Of a stretch of 64,000 nt of DNA, positions 7,729-19,068 are shown one piece after another. The stretch is from assembly GCF_003602005.1 (NCBI RefSeq), contig NZ_QZWD01000017.1:1-64000 (forward strand). The letters are read 5' to 3'. Below the pieces are notes generated by a model that saw nothing but the letters and a program-made list of their open reading frames with translations, was not told the origin of the DNA and ran no database searches. Numbering within the stretch: position 1 is the first letter of the stretch; each line of letters starts with the position of its first letter. The stretch is from Salinisphaera sp. Q1T1-3 (GTDB lineage Bacteria > Pseudomonadota > Gammaproteobacteria > Nevskiales > Salinisphaeraceae). The translations under genes were made by a program, and so were the position numbers.

Positions 7729-8109
7729 TTATTCGTCCATCAGATCACGAATTCTTTCCAGATCGCATCGGATGGCGACGAGCTGTTCACCGAGGCCCGG
7801 CGCCGGTACGGACGATGACGGCGTATCGCCGTTCAGGCGTGCTTTCGCGCCGGCGATCGTGAAGCCCTCGTCGTAGAGCAGCCCGCGAATCGCTCGTGCC
7901 GTCTCGATATCGGCTACGCGATAATACCGGCGGTTGCCGCGCCGTTTCGGCGGGTCGAGTTGTGGAAACTCCTGTTCCCAGTAACGCAGTACATGCGGCT
8001 TGACCCCACAAAGCGCGCTGGCTTCGCCGATGGCGAAGTAGCGCTTGTCGGGTATCGGCGGCAGCGAGGCGTCACTCGTCGTCGACAACCTGCAACTCGA
8101 CACGCGCAC
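7729..8109 (-). CDS. MerR-family transcriptional regulator next to ihfA
   Basis: Up to 126 residues. The N-terminal MerR winged helix reads [30 protein letters not shown] followed by RRGNRRYYR, nearly identical in pattern to the small MerR protein found after ihfA in Pseudomonas and relatives (described as family knowledge). The C-terminus is short and lacks metal-binding cysteines of CueR/MerR sensors, so the inducer is unknown. The start is uncertain: GTG at 8109 or 8103, or TTG at 8088, all overlap the end of ihfA. It is the last gene of the cluster before tRNA-Pro. Confidence 0.85.
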   Translation of the reverse strand: MRVSSCRLSTTSDASLPPIPDKRYFAIGEASALCGVKPHVLRYWEQEFPQLDPPKRRGNRRYYRVADIETARAIRGLLYDEGFTIAGAKARLNGDTPSSSVPAPGLGEQLVAIRCDLERIRDLMDE

Positions 8110-8371
8110 GCATCTTCTGCCCCGGCTTGAAACTCACGACTCGACGCGCGGAAATGGGTATTTCCTCGCCGGTCTTCGGGTTCCGGCCCGGTCGCTCGTT
8201 CTTGTCACGCAACTCGAAGTTGCCGAAGCCGGACAGTTTGACGTAATCACCGTCTTCGAGCGTTGTACGTAGCTCCTCGAAGAACAAGTCGACGAATTCC
8301 TTCGACTCGCGCTTGTTGAAGCCCAGCTGCTCGGCCAGCCCTTCCGTGATATCCGCTTTGGTCAGCGCCAC
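8072..8371 (-). CDS. ihfA: Integration host factor alpha subunit
   Basis: IHF-alpha pairs with IHF-beta to bend DNA sharply at specific sites in recombination and transcription. The 99-residue product has the HU/IHF fold: [11 protein letters not shown] at the start, [12 protein letters not shown], and [14 protein letters not shown], the beta-arm region. A GTG start at 8371 is chosen because all IHF-alpha proteins begin at this point and GGGGGGAG precedes it by about 8 bases; longer reading would overlap pheT. Only 4 bases separate it from the pheT stop, so it is cotranscribed with pheST. Confidence 0.95.
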   Translation of the reverse strand: MALTKADITEGLAEQLGFNKRESKEFVDLFFEELRTTLEDGDYVKLSGFGNFELRDKNERPGRNPKTGEEIPISARRVVSFKPGQKMRARVELQVVDDE

Positions 8372-8375
8372 TGAT

Positions 8376-10760
8376 TCACTCCCCCCTGAGACGCGCCCCT
8401 GCGTCACAGCGTAATGCCGCGACGATCGCCGTTGTCATTTCTTCAACCGATTCATCACTGAGCGTGCTCTCTTTATCTTGGAAAATCAAGCTCAAGGCGA
8501 TGCTCTTGTGATCTTCTTCGAGCCCTTGACCGCGAAAGACATCAAATACTTCCACGGAGCGCAGAACCGGTGCTTCGACCCCGGAGATGATCGTCCTGAG
8601 TTGTCCCACGGTCACCGACTCCGGAACCACCAAAGCCAGATCACGTCTGACCTGGGGCTGATCCGAGGGCGTATCAAAGCGGATGGCCACATCCTGCGGC
8701 AACGCCGAAACGAAAATCTCGAAAAGATACGGCAGCGTCTGGTTCTTGTAGCGCCGGGCGAACGTGGGCGCAAGCTGCCCGACCCAGCCGACTGGTGTTT
8801 CGTCCAGATGGATGCGGGCACAGCGGCCGGGATGCAGCGCCGGATGGCGTGCGGCGGTGAATGTCAGCCGCGGCGCGAGCCGCCCGAACAGGGCTTCGAC
8901 GTCGCCGCGGATATCGAAGAAATCGACCGGGCGTTCGATCTCACCCCAGTGCGTGGGCGCCGCACTGCCGGCCAGCAGACCGGCGATCATGGCCTGCTGG
9001 TCGTAGCCGATCGGCTGGGTTGCATCCGGCACGAAGGACAGTCCTTCCTCGTAGAGCCGCACGCGCGTCTGCTGGCGCCGCGTGTTGTAGGCCCAGGCTT
9101 CCAGCAGCCCGGCCCAGAGCGTGCGACGCATGGTCACCATCTGGTCGGAGATGGGATTGTCCAGCCGACCGGCCGGCGCGCTGCCGGTCAGCTCGTCATG
9201 CAGCCCCGGCGCCACGAAGCTGTAGGTGATCGCCTCGCTGTAACCGCGTTGCCGCAGAACCTGGCCGGCATCGAAACCGGCCTGGCGGGCATCGGCTGCG
9301 GAGATGGGCGGCATGCGCACGCCGGCTCGCTCGGTTTCCAATCTGTCGTAACCGTAGACGCGCGCAATCTCCTCGACGAGATCGGCCTCGATGGCCAGAT
9401 CGTAGCGCCAGCTGGGCGGGGTGACACGCCATTGACCCGCCCCTTCGGTCTCGACACGACAGCCGATGCCGTCGAGCACGCGCGCGATGGTGTCGTTGTC
9501 GATGGCCTGACCGAGCAGACGCGTCACCCGCGCCCCGGCCAGATCGATGCGACGATCCGTGATGCCTACCGGCACGCCCTCGGCGATCGTGGCCGGTCCA
9601 CAGGCGCCGCCGGCCAGATCCATGAGCAGCCCGCTGGCACGCGCTAGCGCACGCGCCGGCAATGCCGGATCGACGCCGCGCTCGAACCGATGCAGGGAAT
9701 CCGTGTGTATCTTGTATCGACGCCCACGGCCGACCACCGCCGCCGGCACGAAACAGGCCGACTCGAACAATACACGACGCGTGTCATCACCCACGGCCGT
9801 GCGCGCCCCGCCGATCATGCCGGCCATGGCCACGGGGCCATGGTCGTCGGCGATCACCAGCGTATCGTCGTCGAGGGTCACGGTCTCGTTGTCGAGCGTC
9901 TCGATCTGCTCGCCCGCGCGGGATAGCCGAACGCGGATCGTGCCGACAAGCTTGTCGGCATCGAAGGCATGCATCGGCTGGCCATACTCGAGCATGACGT
10001 AGTTGCCGATATCCACCGGCAGACTGATCACGCGCACGCCGGCCCGACGTAGACGCTCGGCCATCCAGAGCGGCGTCGAAGCCTGGCGATCGATGTCCTC
10101 GATGTACTGAGCGCCATACGCCGCGCAATGATCCGGCGCCTCGATCACGGCCTTCATGGTGCTCGCCGCCGTGGCACGCGGCGCGACCGGCGCGCGTTCG
10201 TCGAAGACGCCGTCCAGCCCGATCGCGACTTCGCGCGCGATGCCGCGCATCGACAGACAGTCTCCGCGGTTCGGCGTGAGATCGACATCGAGCACGGTAT
10301 CCGGCAGGCCCAGGTAATCGACCAGCGGCGTACCGACCGGCGCCGTTGCCGGCAACAGCCAGAGCCCGTCGCCCTCGCCGGATATGCCGAGCTCTGCCGC
10401 GCTGCACAGCATGCCGCGGGACTCGACGCCACGCAGCTTGGCTTTCTTGATCTTCATACCGCCTGGCATGTGTGTCCCGACGGTGGCCACGGGCACATGA
10501 ATGCCGGCGGCCACATTGGGCGCGCCGCAGACGATCTGTGCGGTCTCGTCGCCGGTATCCACCGTGCAGACCGAGAGCTTGTCGGCGTCCGGATGCGGCT
10601 CGCATGTCGCCACACGCCCGATCACGACGCCTGCCGTGGCGCCGGGTACGGCATCGATGGAATCGACTTCCAGACCCAGCATGGTCAATCGATCGGCGAT
10701 CGTTTCGAGATCGGCCGTGGTATCGACCCATTCACGCAGCCACTGCTCGCTGACTTTCAT
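8376..10760 (-). CDS. pheT: Phenylalanyl-tRNA synthetase beta subunit
   Basis: PheT forms the alpha2-beta2 enzyme with PheS and supplies tRNA binding and B3/B4 editing of mischarged tyrosine. The 794-residue length is normal. The N-terminus [12 protein letters not shown] is followed by the EMAP-like tRNA-binding domain (about 40-150, with [11 protein letters not shown] and CGAPN), then B3/B4 and B5 domains, and a C-terminal ferredoxin-fold anticodon-binding domain ([10 protein letters not shown] onward). It starts 9 bases after pheS. Confidence 0.97.
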   Translation of the reverse strand: MKVSEQWLREWVDTTADLETIADRLTMLGLEVDSIDAVPGATAGVVIGRVATCEPHPDADKLSVCTVDTGDETAQIVCGAPNVAAGIHVPVATVGTHMPGGMKIKKAKLRGVESRGMLCSAAELGISGEGDGLWLLPATAPVGTPLVDYLGLPDTVLDVDLTPNRGDCLSMRGIAREVAIGLDGVFDERAPVAPRATAASTMKAVIEAPDHCAAYGAQYIEDIDRQASTPLWMAERLRRAGVRVISLPVDIGNYVMLEYGQPMHAFDADKLVGTIRVRLSRAGEQIETLDNETVTLDDDTLVIADDHGPVAMAGMIGGARTAVGDDTRRVLFESACFVPAAVVGRGRRYKIHTDSLHRFERGVDPALPARALARASGLLMDLAGGACGPATIAEGVPVGITDRRIDLAGARVTRLLGQAIDNDTIARVLDGIGCRVETEGAGQWRVTPPSWRYDLAIEADLVEEIARVYGYDRLETERAGVRMPPISAADARQAGFDAGQVLRQRGYSEAITYSFVAPGLHDELTGSAPAGRLDNPISDQMVTMRRTLWAGLLEAWAYNTRRQQTRVRLYEEGLSFVPDATQPIGYDQQAMIAGLLAGSAAPTHWGEIERPVDFFDIRGDVEALFGRLAPRLTFTAARHPALHPGRCARIHLDETPVGWVGQLAPTFARRYKNQTLPYLFEIFVSALPQDVAIRFDTPSDQPQVRRDLALVVPESVTVGQLRTIISGVEAPVLRSVEVFDVFRGQGLEEDHKSIALSLIFQDKESTLSDESVEEMTTAIVAALRCDAGARLRGE

Positions 10761-10769
10761 GAATGCTCC

Positions 10770-11850
<1,081 letters not shown>

Positions 11851-11902
11851 CATCGATCGCTCATTATCGCGCCGGTTTGTGTGGCACCGGCCGCGCAGCG
11901 AT

Positions 11903-12259
11903 TCAGCCCAGGGCCGACTTGGCCGTGGAAACGACGCTGGCAAAGGCTGCCTTGTCGCGAACGGCCAGGTCGGCGAGGATCTTGCGATCCAGTTCGACGC
12001 CGGCCACCTTGAGACCGTTCATCAGCTTGCTGTACGACAGGCCCTGCGCCTTCGCGCCGGCACTGATGCGCGTAATCCAGAGCGAACGGAAATCGCGCTT
12101 GCGGTTGCGACGGTCTCGATAGGCATACTGCCCGGCCTTGAATACGGCCTGGCGTGCCACTCGGTACGTCCGGCTCCGCGCGCCGTAGTAACCCTTCGCC
12201 TGCTTGAGTACTTTCTTGTGACGGGCCTTGGCCGTCACGCCGCGACTGACTCGTGCCAT
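11903..12259 (-). CDS. rplT: Ribosomal protein bL20
   Basis: A 118-residue, very basic 50S protein needed early in large-subunit assembly. The sequence begins [18 protein letters not shown] and includes [14 protein letters not shown] and [13 protein letters not shown], typical of bL20. In E. coli L20 also represses its own operon by binding the infC-rpmI mRNA; the same gene order here makes that plausible. It lies 111 bases after rpmI. Confidence 0.98.
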   Translation of the reverse strand: MARVSRGVTAKARHKKVLKQAKGYYGARSRTYRVARQAVFKAGQYAYRDRRNRKRDFRSLWITRISAGAKAQGLSYSKLMNGLKVAGVELDRKILADLAVRDKAAFASVVSTAKSALG

Positions 12260-12370
12260 CTTGGGCGTCCCTGTTTAAAGTTGAATGATCGAGCCGCTCA
12301 TCGGGGCCGGCTCATGGGCCGCTGATACGCCAGGACGCGCATCCGCAGGCCGGTGTCGTGATCCGCCTGT

Positions 12371-12568
12371 CTACTTGTAGGGGATCAGTCGATCCATCGC
12401 CGGCTGGTCGGCCTTGGCGACAAGCGTGCCCTTGGCCAGACGCTGCTTACGATCCGGCGACTTCTTGGTCAGGATGTGGTTCTTGAACGCACGGGCCCGC
12501 TTGAGCTTGCCGCTGCCGGTGCGCTTCAGGCGCTTCGCAGCACCTCGGTTGGTCTTGATCTTCGGCAT
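12371..12568 (-). CDS. rpmI: Ribosomal protein bL35
   Basis: A 65-residue basic protein of the 50S subunit, starting [21 protein letters not shown] and ending LIPYK, exactly as expected for bL35. The ATG at 12568 is preceded by an AGAAGG sequence only a few bases away. It follows infC by 34 bases in the conserved infC-rpmI-rplT operon. Confidence 0.98.
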   Translation of the reverse strand: MPKIKTNRGAAKRLKRTGSGKLKRARAFKNHILTKKSPDRKQRLAKGTLVAKADQPAMDRLIPYK

Positions 12569-12602
12569 AACCTTCTCGACTTGGTTGACTCGTACCGTGT
12601 CG

Positions 12603-13139
12603 CTACTTCTTGCTGTGCTTCGACACACCGCGGAGCGGCGACATCACCATGGTCATCAAGCGCCCCTGCATTTCCGGGCGCTGTTCGACCTGTGCCCACT
12701 CCTCTAGGTCGCCCTGGACATGTTCCATGAGCTCCATGCCGAGCTCCTGGTGTGCCATTTCGCGACCACGGAAGCGCAGCGTGATCTTGATCTTGTCGCC
12801 GTCTTCCAGGAATTCCTTGAGCTTGCGCAGCTTGATGTTGTAGTCGCCCTTGTCGGTACCCGGGCGGAACTTCACTTCCTTGAGCTGCGTCTGCTTCTGT
12901 TTCTGCTTGCCGGCCTGCTGTGTCTTCTTCTTCTCGAAGACATGCTTGCCGTAATCCATGATGCGCGTGACCGGCGGCGTGGCGTTCGGTGAGACCTCGA
13001 CGAGATCAAGGCCGAATTCACCCGCCTTGGCGAGCGCGTCATCAATCGACATGATGCCGACTTGTTCACCCTCGGGATCGATGACTCGCACTTCCCGGGC
13101 CGTGATCGCGTCGTTGCGGCGATCCTTTTGTGCAGCGAT
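12603..13139 (-). CDS. infC: Translation initiation factor IF-3, AUC start codon
   Basis: IF-3 binds the 30S subunit and rejects initiation at non-canonical codons. The 178-residue protein reads through [57 protein letters not shown] and [14 protein letters not shown], all standard IF-3. There is no ATG, GTG or TTG giving a full N-terminus: the only GTG (13091) would drop the conserved N-terminal segment ([13 protein letters not shown]). An ATC at 13139-13137 lies 8 bases after a perfect AGGAGG (13153-13148) and restores it. Non-AUG starts let IF-3 repress its own synthesis in E. coli (AUU), so AUC here fits the same autoregulation. Confidence 0.95.
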   Translation of the reverse strand: MAAQKDRRNDAITAREVRVIDPEGEQVGIMSIDDALAKAGEFGLDLVEVSPNATPPVTRIMDYGKHVFEKKKTQQAGKQKQKQTQLKEVKFRPGTDKGDYNIKLRKLKEFLEDGDKIKITLRFRGREMAHQELGMELMEHVQGDLEEWAQVEQRPEMQGRLMTMVMSPLRGVSKHSKK

Positions 13140-13153
13140 TTCGGTATCCTCCT
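13137..13153 (-). promoter_or_regulatory. Shine-Dalgarno and AUC initiation site of infC
   Basis: AGGAGG (minus strand, 13153-13148), an 8-base spacer and ATC (13139-13137) form the initiation region. A strong SD with a poor start codon is the hallmark of IF-3 self-control: high IF-3 discriminates against AUC, low IF-3 permits it. The site is read directly; its regulatory behaviour is by analogy with E. coli infC. Confidence 0.85.
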
Positions 13154-13167
13154 TGCTCAGCCGGCGG

Positions 13168-13209
13168 CTGATGAGTCAGCGCTGACTCATCAGCGAGCGC
13201 GCGATTATA
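13168..13209 (-). promoter_or_regulatory. Perfect 26-bp palindrome and TATAAT box upstream of infC
   Basis: CTGATGAGTCAGC (13168-13180) is followed directly by its exact reverse complement (13181-13193), about 15 bases before the infC SD. Just upstream on the minus strand TATAAT (13209-13204) could be a -10 box; no good -35 is seen at 17 bases. The palindrome would therefore lie at the start of an infC transcript, as a DNA operator or an RNA hairpin hiding the leader. Which of these applies cannot be told from sequence alone. Confidence 0.5.
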
Positions 13210-13243
13210 TACGAACGACGCGCGCCGGGCCACCGACCTGTGG

Positions 13244-15151
13244 TCAATTTCGCTCCGCGATCTGCTGTTTTGCCCGTTCGATGAATTCGGGCAGCGTCAA
13301 ACTGCCCAGATCCTCGCCTTCTCGCGTTCGGACGGCGACAGCACCTGCCTCCCGCTCGCGATCCCCGACCACAAGCAGATATGGCACGCGAAGCATCGTG
13401 TGCTCCCTGATCTTGTAGCCGATCTTTTCGTTTCTCAAGTCCGTGTCGACGCGAATTCCAGCGTTCCGGAGTTTTTCGACGACTTCACGCGCGTAGTCGG
13501 CCTGTGCATCGGTGATATTGAGCACCATCACCTGCAGCGGCGACAGCCACAGCGGCATCGAACCCGCGTAGTGCTCGATCAGGATGCCGATGAAACGCTC
13601 GAGCGAGCCAAGAATCGCCCGATGCAGCATCACGGGCACGCGCCGATCGCCGTTCTCATCGACGTATTCCGCGCCCAGACGCTCGGGCATCGAGAAATCG
13701 AGCTGCATGGTGCCGAGCTGCCAGACCCGGTTCAGGCAATCCCGCAGCGAGAATTCGATCTTCGGCCCATAGAAGGCCCCCTCGCCCGGCTGCAGGTCGA
13801 AGGCGAGATTCTTATCCTCGAGACAGGCCTGCAACGCCGCTTCCGACTTGTCCCAGATCTCGTCGGAGCCGACCCGCTGCTCGGGTCGCGTCGAGAGCTT
13901 GATGAGCACATCGGTGAAGCCGAAGTCCGCGTAGACCTCATAGAGCAGGTCGATGAACTTGGCGACCTCCGCACCGATCTGGCGCTCGGTACAGAAGATA
14001 TGTGCATCGTCCTGGGTGAAACCGCGTACCCGCATCAGGCCATGCAGCGTGCCGGAGGCCTCGTTGCGATGACAGGAGCCGAATTCGGCCATGCGCAGCG
14101 GCAGATCACGATAACTCTTCAGGCCGCGATTGTAGATCTGCACGTGGGCCGGACAGTTCATCGGCTTGACCGCGAACTGACGATCCTCCGAGCCGGTCAT
14201 GAACATGTCGTCGGAGAACTTGGCCGCATGGCCGGATTTCTCCCAGAGCGACAGATCGATCAGCGACGGGGTATGGACTTCCTGATAGCCCTCGCGGTCC
14301 AGACGGCCACGGATGTGATCGGTGATCTGCAGATAGATCTGCCAGCCGCGATCGTGCCAGAAGATCATGCCCGGCGACTCTTCCTGGATATGGAAGAGAT
14401 CCTGCTTGCGCGCGATCAGACGATGATCCCGCTTCTTGGCTTCCTCGAGGAAGGCCAGATGGGCCTTGAGATCCTTCTCGCTCGCCCAGGCCGTGCCGTA
14501 GATGCGCGTGAGCATCTCGTTGTCCGAATCCCCGCGCCAGTAGGCGCCGGCCAGACTCATCAGCTTGAAATGGCGCAGGTGACGAGAATTGGGCACATGC
14601 GGGCCCTTGCACATGTCCACGTAGTCTTCGTGGTGGTACAGGGCAATGGTCTCGCCGGCCGGAATATCCCGTACGATCGCCTGCTTGTAGGGCTCGTTGC
14701 GCGCCTCGAACGTGGCTCGTGCCTTTTCCGGCGTGACGACCTCGCGGATCACCTCGTGGTCGCGCTTGGCCAACTCGTGCATCCGGGCCTCGATCGTCTC
14801 GAGATCCTCGGGCGTCAGCGTGCGCCCGATGTTGATGTCGTAATAGAAACCGTCGTCGATGACCGGGCCGATCGCCATCTGGACATCCGGATACAACGTC
14901 TTGAGCGCCTGGCCCAGCAGGTGCGCGCAGGAATGCCGGATGATGTCGAGCCCTTCCGCGTCGCGCGCGGTGATCAGGGCGACCTGGGCATCCTGCTCGA
15001 TCGGTACACAGGCATCGGCTAGCTCACCATCGATGCGCGCGGCCAGCGTCGCCTTGGCGAGGCCGGCGCCGATCGATTCGGCGACCTGCATGCCCGTCAC
15101 GGGATGATCGAAGGACTTGATGGAGCCGTCGGGAAGCGTAATGGCAGGCAT
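13244..15151 (-). CDS. thrS: Threonyl-tRNA synthetase
   Basis: Charges tRNA-Thr. The 635-residue class II enzyme has an N-terminal TGS domain ([14 protein letters not shown]), the second additional editing domain ([17 protein letters not shown] with its catalytic histidines, plus [15 protein letters not shown]), a catalytic core with [16 protein letters not shown] and [14 protein letters not shown], and a C-terminal anticodon-binding domain ([14 protein letters not shown]). The start at 15151 gives the standard N-terminus and follows AAGGA by 8 bases; 20 further in-frame codons upstream are not needed. It lies upstream of infC, as in most gammaproteobacteria, with a 104-base gap holding a separate possible promoter. 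Confidence 0.97.
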   Translation of the reverse strand: MPAITLPDGSIKSFDHPVTGMQVAESIGAGLAKATLAARIDGELADACVPIEQDAQVALITARDAEGLDIIRHSCAHLLGQALKTLYPDVQMAIGPVIDDGFYYDINIGRTLTPEDLETIEARMHELAKRDHEVIREVVTPEKARATFEARNEPYKQAIVRDIPAGETIALYHHEDYVDMCKGPHVPNSRHLRHFKLMSLAGAYWRGDSDNEMLTRIYGTAWASEKDLKAHLAFLEEAKKRDHRLIARKQDLFHIQEESPGMIFWHDRGWQIYLQITDHIRGRLDREGYQEVHTPSLIDLSLWEKSGHAAKFSDDMFMTGSEDRQFAVKPMNCPAHVQIYNRGLKSYRDLPLRMAEFGSCHRNEASGTLHGLMRVRGFTQDDAHIFCTERQIGAEVAKFIDLLYEVYADFGFTDVLIKLSTRPEQRVGSDEIWDKSEAALQACLEDKNLAFDLQPGEGAFYGPKIEFSLRDCLNRVWQLGTMQLDFSMPERLGAEYVDENGDRRVPVMLHRAILGSLERFIGILIEHYAGSMPLWLSPLQVMVLNITDAQADYAREVVEKLRNAGIRVDTDLRNEKIGYKIREHTMLRVPYLLVVGDREREAGAVAVRTREGEDLGSLTLPEFIERAKQQIAERN

Positions 15152-15234
15152 GCTGCTTTCCTTTTCAGTGGCGGCCGATACCAGGGGCCGCGTGTGTATT
15201 GACGATATCATCGGCCGCGATACATACGACCGAC

Positions 15235-15270
15235 AAAGAAAAAGCCGCCCGGGCGAACCGCAGCGGCTTT
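15235..15270 (-). terminator. Intrinsic terminator of tRNA-Val
   Basis: On the minus strand AAAGCCGC (15270-15263) pairs perfectly with GCGGCTTT (15248-15241) around a 14-base loop, and the second arm runs into TTTCTTTG. It lies 12 bases past the tRNA-Val 3' end and separates it from thrS. Confidence 0.75.
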
Positions 15271-15281
15271 CTCGAAGGCTT

Positions 15282-15358
<77 letters not shown>

Positions 15359-15536
15359 TCCGAGGTGCGAAACAATAACGGCACCCCCCGGTTTAGGCAA
15401 CCCTCGGACGAAAAAAATTTCGTTCCCGCGGCGAACGGACTACCCTGCACGAATCGCATCTTCACTTGCGCGTCGCGTCATGGCGCCGCTGGCGCCGGCT
15501 GACTGTGCTGCGACAACGTGCCGGTGACAATCCGGT

Positions 15537-17555
15537 TCAGCCGGCCTTCGCCGGCAGCTCAAGGGCGTGCTCGCGAATCTTGCCGATCTGATCGCGAATC
15601 TTGCCCGCCTCCTCGAACTCGAGATTCTCGGCGTGCTTGAACATCTGTTTCTCGAGCTTTTCGATCTCCTTGGCCAGCTGCGTCGCCGACATCTTCGCGT
15701 AGTCGGCGCCGACCTCGGCGACCTTCTTCTTCTCCTTGACCTCGCTGTAGTCCTCGTACCCGTGGCGCATCACATCCGCGACCTTCTTCTGAATGGTCTG
15801 CGGCGTGATGCCGTGCGTCTCGTTGTGGGCCAGCTGCTTGGCCCGGCGCCGCTCGGTTTCGTCGAGCGCCTTGCGCATCGAGCCGGTCGTCTGGTTGGCA
15901 TACAGGATCGCCCGACCCTCGACGTTGCGCGCCGCGCGCCCGATGGTCTGGATCAACGAGCGCTCGCCACGCAGAAAACCCTCCTTGTCGGCATCCAGAA
16001 TGGCGACCAGCCCCACCTCGGGGATATCCAGCCCCTCCCGCAGCAGATTGATCCCGACCAGCACATCGAATTCCCCGAGCCGCAGATCACGAATGATCTC
16101 GCTGCGCTCGACGGTATCGATATCCGAATGCAGATACCGCACCGCCACACCGGCCTCGTGCAGATACTCGGTCAGATCCTCCGCCATGCGCTTGGTCAGC
16201 GTGGTCACGAGCGTGCGCTGGCCCTTGGCGATGACCTCGCGGATCTCCGACAACACATCGTCGACCTGGGTATCGGCCCCGCGCACCTCGACCGCGGGAT
16301 CGACCAGACCGGTCGGTCGCACCACCTGTTCGACCGTGTTGTCGGCGCGCTCGATCTCGTATGCCCCTGGTGTGGCCGAGACATAGATCCGCTGTGGCGC
16401 GATGTTCTCGAACTCCTCGAACTTCAGGGGCCGGTTGTCCAAGGCCGACGGCAGACGGAAACCGTATTCGACCAGCGTCTCCTTGCGTGCCCGGTCGCCC
16501 TTGTACATCCCGCCGATCTGCGGAACGGTGACGTGCGACTCGTCGAGCACCATCAGCGCATCATCGGGCAGATAATCGAGTAGACACGGCGGCGGCTCAC
16601 CCGGGGCCCGGCCCGACAGGTAGCGTGAATAGTTCTCGATACCGGAACAGAACCCGATCTCGTTGATCATCTCGAGATCGAACATGGTGCGCTGCTCGAT
16701 GCGCTGGGCCTCGATCAGCTTGTTCTGCGATTCGAAATACTTGACCCGTTCACGCATCTCCTCCTTGATCTGATCCATCGCATCGAGAATGCGATTACGC
16801 GGCGTCACATAGTGCGTCTTGGGGTAGATCGTCAGCCGCGGCACCTTCTGGCTGACCGTGCCGGTCAACGGATCGAAATAGGACAGCCGCTCGATCTCGT
16901 CGTCGAACAGCTCGATGCGCACGGCCTCCTCATCGGATTCGGCCGGGAACACATCGATGATCTCGCCACGCACACGATAGGTCCCGCGCTCCAGCGTCAT
17001 GTCGTTACGGGTGTACTGCAACTCGGTCAGACGTTTGACGATATCGCGCTGGCCGATCTGCTCACCCTGGTCCAGGTGCAGCATCATCGCGAAATACGAA
17101 CTCGGATCACCGAGACCGTAGATCGCCGAGACCGAGGCCACGACGATCGTGTCCCGACGTTCGATCAGCGCCTTGGTCGCCGACAGCCGCATCTGCTCGA
17201 TGTGTTCGTTCATCGACGAATCCTTCTCGATGAAGGTATCCGACGACGGCACGTAGGCCTCCGGCTGATAATAGTCGTAATAGGAGACGAAATATTCCAC
17301 CGCGTTATCCGGGAAAAATTCCTTCATCTCGCCGTAGAGCTGGGCAGCCAATGTCTTGTTCGGCGCCATGATCAGCATGGGCCGATTGGCTTTCATGGCC
17401 ACATTGGCCATCGTGAACGTCTTGCCGGAACCGGTCACACCGAGAAGTACCTGATGCGCCAGGCCGTCGCCGAGCCCTTCGACCAGCCCCTCGATCGCGG
17501 TGGGCTGGTCGCCGGCCGGCGACCAGTCGGCTTTGAGCTGCAGTGTCTTATCCAT
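15537..17555 (-). CDS. uvrB: Excinuclease ABC subunit B
   Basis: UvrB is the damage-verifying helicase of nucleotide excision repair, loaded by UvrA and partnered with UvrC. The 672-residue protein is full length. It has Walker A GVTGSGKT, the [12 protein letters not shown] damage-probing beta-hairpin, helicase motifs [10 protein letters not shown] and QTIGRAARN, and a C-terminal UVR motif ([20 protein letters not shown]) that binds UvrC. The start at 17555 (MDKTLQL) is chosen because homologues begin here. It is divergent from tRNA-Asn. No LexA box was identified in the upstream region. Confidence 0.97.
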   Translation of the reverse strand: MDKTLQLKADWSPAGDQPTAIEGLVEGLGDGLAHQVLLGVTGSGKTFTMANVAMKANRPMLIMAPNKTLAAQLYGEMKEFFPDNAVEYFVSYYDYYQPEAYVPSSDTFIEKDSSMNEHIEQMRLSATKALIERRDTIVVASVSAIYGLGDPSSYFAMMLHLDQGEQIGQRDIVKRLTELQYTRNDMTLERGTYRVRGEIIDVFPAESDEEAVRIELFDDEIERLSYFDPLTGTVSQKVPRLTIYPKTHYVTPRNRILDAMDQIKEEMRERVKYFESQNKLIEAQRIEQRTMFDLEMINEIGFCSGIENYSRYLSGRAPGEPPPCLLDYLPDDALMVLDESHVTVPQIGGMYKGDRARKETLVEYGFRLPSALDNRPLKFEEFENIAPQRIYVSATPGAYEIERADNTVEQVVRPTGLVDPAVEVRGADTQVDDVLSEIREVIAKGQRTLVTTLTKRMAEDLTEYLHEAGVAVRYLHSDIDTVERSEIIRDLRLGEFDVLVGINLLREGLDIPEVGLVAILDADKEGFLRGERSLIQTIGRAARNVEGRAILYANQTTGSMRKALDETERRRAKQLAHNETHGITPQTIQKKVADVMRHGYEDYSEVKEKKKVAEVGADYAKMSATQLAKEIEKLEKQMFKHAENLEFEEAGKIRDQIGKIREHALELPAKAG

Positions 17556-17682
17556 ACCGTTCAACCTTGGCGCGCGCGCGCCGAATACAAGCCCGGGATC
17601 CGTCCAGCACTGGAATCCCTTCCGACTACGCCCAACCCGGGCGACCCGACGCACCGTCGACAAGTCGCTTTCAAATCAAGGG

Positions 17683-17711
17683 TTGCCAAGTCCGAATCCT
17701 TGCCCTAGGAT
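17683..17711 (+). promoter_or_regulatory. Sigma-70-type promoter of tRNA-Asn
   Basis: TTGCCA (17683-17688) and TAGGAT (17706-17711) are separated by exactly 17 bases and lie 44 bases before the tRNA. Both hexamers match the consensus at four of six positions. Confidence 0.55.
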
Positions 17712-17754
17712 ACGCGGCCTTCGTTAGGGAAACGACGAAGACGACACAAACAGT

Positions 17755-17830
17755 TCCCCGGTAGCTCAGTTGGTAGAGCGGGTGACTGTTAATCACTAGG
17801 TCGGCGGTTCGAGCCCGTCCCGGGGAGCCA
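17755..17830 (+). tRNA. tRNA-Asn (GTT anticodon)
   Basis: A 76-base cloverleaf with TCCCCGG/CCGGGGA acceptor stem, discriminator G and encoded CCA. The anticodon stem GTGA/TCAC region encloses CTGTTAA, giving anticodon GTT. It is a single transcription unit with the promoter at 17683 and the terminator at 17877. Confidence 0.96.
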
Positions 17831-17876
17831 TCCAAAGGCTCTTTTTATGACAACTGTTTGCGTCGAAGACTCAATG

Positions 17877-17899
17877 ACCGGCCGCGCGCCGGTTTTTTT
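17877..17899 (+). terminator. Intrinsic terminator of tRNA-Asn
   Basis: ACCGGC (17877-17882) pairs with GCCGGT (17888-17893) around CGCGC and is followed by six more T. It lies 47 bases past the tRNA. From 17900 to 18160 nothing recognisable is seen. Confidence 0.8.
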
Positions 17900-18164
17900 G
17901 TGCCCGATCGATGTAGCGCCCCCACGGCCTGTCAACGCTGTTCGCGCGGGTCGTCTTGCTGCCCCAAATGGTGATCCGGCAAGGCGCATCGCGCCGGCCT
18001 TGGTCATGCCAGGGCCAAATTGCGCCATCTGAAGAGCCCGGGGTCGTCCTGCAATCCGACGTTGCCGCGCGCTTACGCGGTCGGGCCAGCCATGCTCACC
18101 ATGCCCTGTCTTGTCGCCGCCTGGCCGCGGTTGCCACGGTCTATCTCGTGACGATGCGCTCTAG

Positions 18165-18471
18165 GGCCGGTTGATGTTTCGTGCGAGTCCGCGCCAAGCG
18201 CGCCCTGACATTGACGATGGGCGGCAAGACGAGGCGTAGTGCGCGCCGTGCAGTCATTCTGCACCCGCGGGCGACAACGCTGTATTGCCGTCGTGTTCTT
18301 GATTTTGGGGCGCTTGTCCCGAAGGGTTGGGTCGCCCATGAAAAATCGACGATGGGCGCCCGGCGGCGTTGCGAGCCTGGATCGCGGCACACCACGATCG
18401 GCGACTCGCGCCTTGCCGGACACACGGCGGCCTCTCGACGAAAAGGCGCTCGAACGAAATCTCAACAGGCC
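18165..18471 (+). mobile_element. MITE-like element, copy 2 (full length, 307 bp)
   Basis: Same orientation as the copy at 7062 and strongly similar to it except for a divergent stretch around 18230-18285. It is flanked by a perfect CTAG duplication (18161-18164 and 18472-18475). The right-hand CTAG supplies the TAG stop of the DUF2845 gene on the minus strand, so the insertion landed exactly at that stop codon. Frames open in the other full copies are shifted here, which argues against a protein product. Confidence 0.87.
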
Positions 18472-19065
18472 CTAGCGATCGAAGCCACGCTTGCCGCGCG
18501 CCACATCCGTCACCCGGGCATTGTCCATCGTCACATACCGGATGAATCGGTTGTCACCGAAGTTGTAAGTCCAGCGCTCGCGGAAGACCAGCGGACCGCG
18601 GCGCCCGGATCGATGAATGCGATACCCCAGGCCGTCCAGACGCGATGAGAGGACATACCATCCGGTATTCGAGATCGGCGGCCCGCAGGCATTGAGCAGT
18701 CGATACTTGCTCAACCCCGGGTGGATCAGCCCCGGCTCGCAGGAACCGCTGGGCGGAAACCGCCCGTCTGTATTGAAACCGTAGCCACCCGTACCGATGT
18801 CGACGACTCGATCGCCGCGAAACAGGATGACCTGGATGAGCTGCTGCGGCCCACTGTTGTAGGTCCACTCCATGAGCGGTGGCCCGAGTGCGCCGTTGCC
18901 GATCCACGGATCGCGAAAATCCGGCGCACCGCAGATATGCGCGACGCGCGCCGTGCTGTCGCCTAACGTCACGAGCTGACGGCCACAGCGCAAGGTCTGG
19001 CTCGTCGCCGACATGCTTGCGACCGCAATCAACAAGCCGACGCCGATAACGACGATGCATCGCAT
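18472..19065 (-). CDS. DUF2845 periplasmic protein downstream of gspB
   Basis: The 197-residue protein has a signal peptide (about 1-23, hydrophobic VVIGVGLLIAVASM) and two tandem DUF2845 units. Each has an ICGAP/NACGPP-type Cys-Gly-Pro element, then a W-T-Y-N-x-G strand (EWTYNSGP and RWTYNFGD) and a V-x-D-(I/V) strand ending in a glycine-rich turn. DUF2845 proteins are exported and of unknown function. It starts 3 bases after the gspB stop, so it is cotranscribed with gspAB and may assist secretion or envelope assembly (inference). Its stop codon sits in the CTAG bordering a MITE. Confidence 0.7.
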   Translation of the reverse strand: MRCIVVIGVGLLIAVASMSATSQTLRCGRQLVTLGDSTARVAHICGAPDFRDPWIGNGALGPPLMEWTYNSGPQQLIQVILFRGDRVVDIGTGGYGFNTDGRFPPSGSCEPGLIHPGLSKYRLLNACGPPISNTGWYVLSSRLDGLGYRIHRSGRRGPLVFRERWTYNFGDNRFIRYVTMDNARVTDVARGKRGFDR

Positions 19066-19068
19066 GGT

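Noticed and set aside
13089-13091. GTG as the infC start
   Set aside because: It would remove a conserved N-terminal segment and has no SD, whereas ATC at 13139 has a perfect one.
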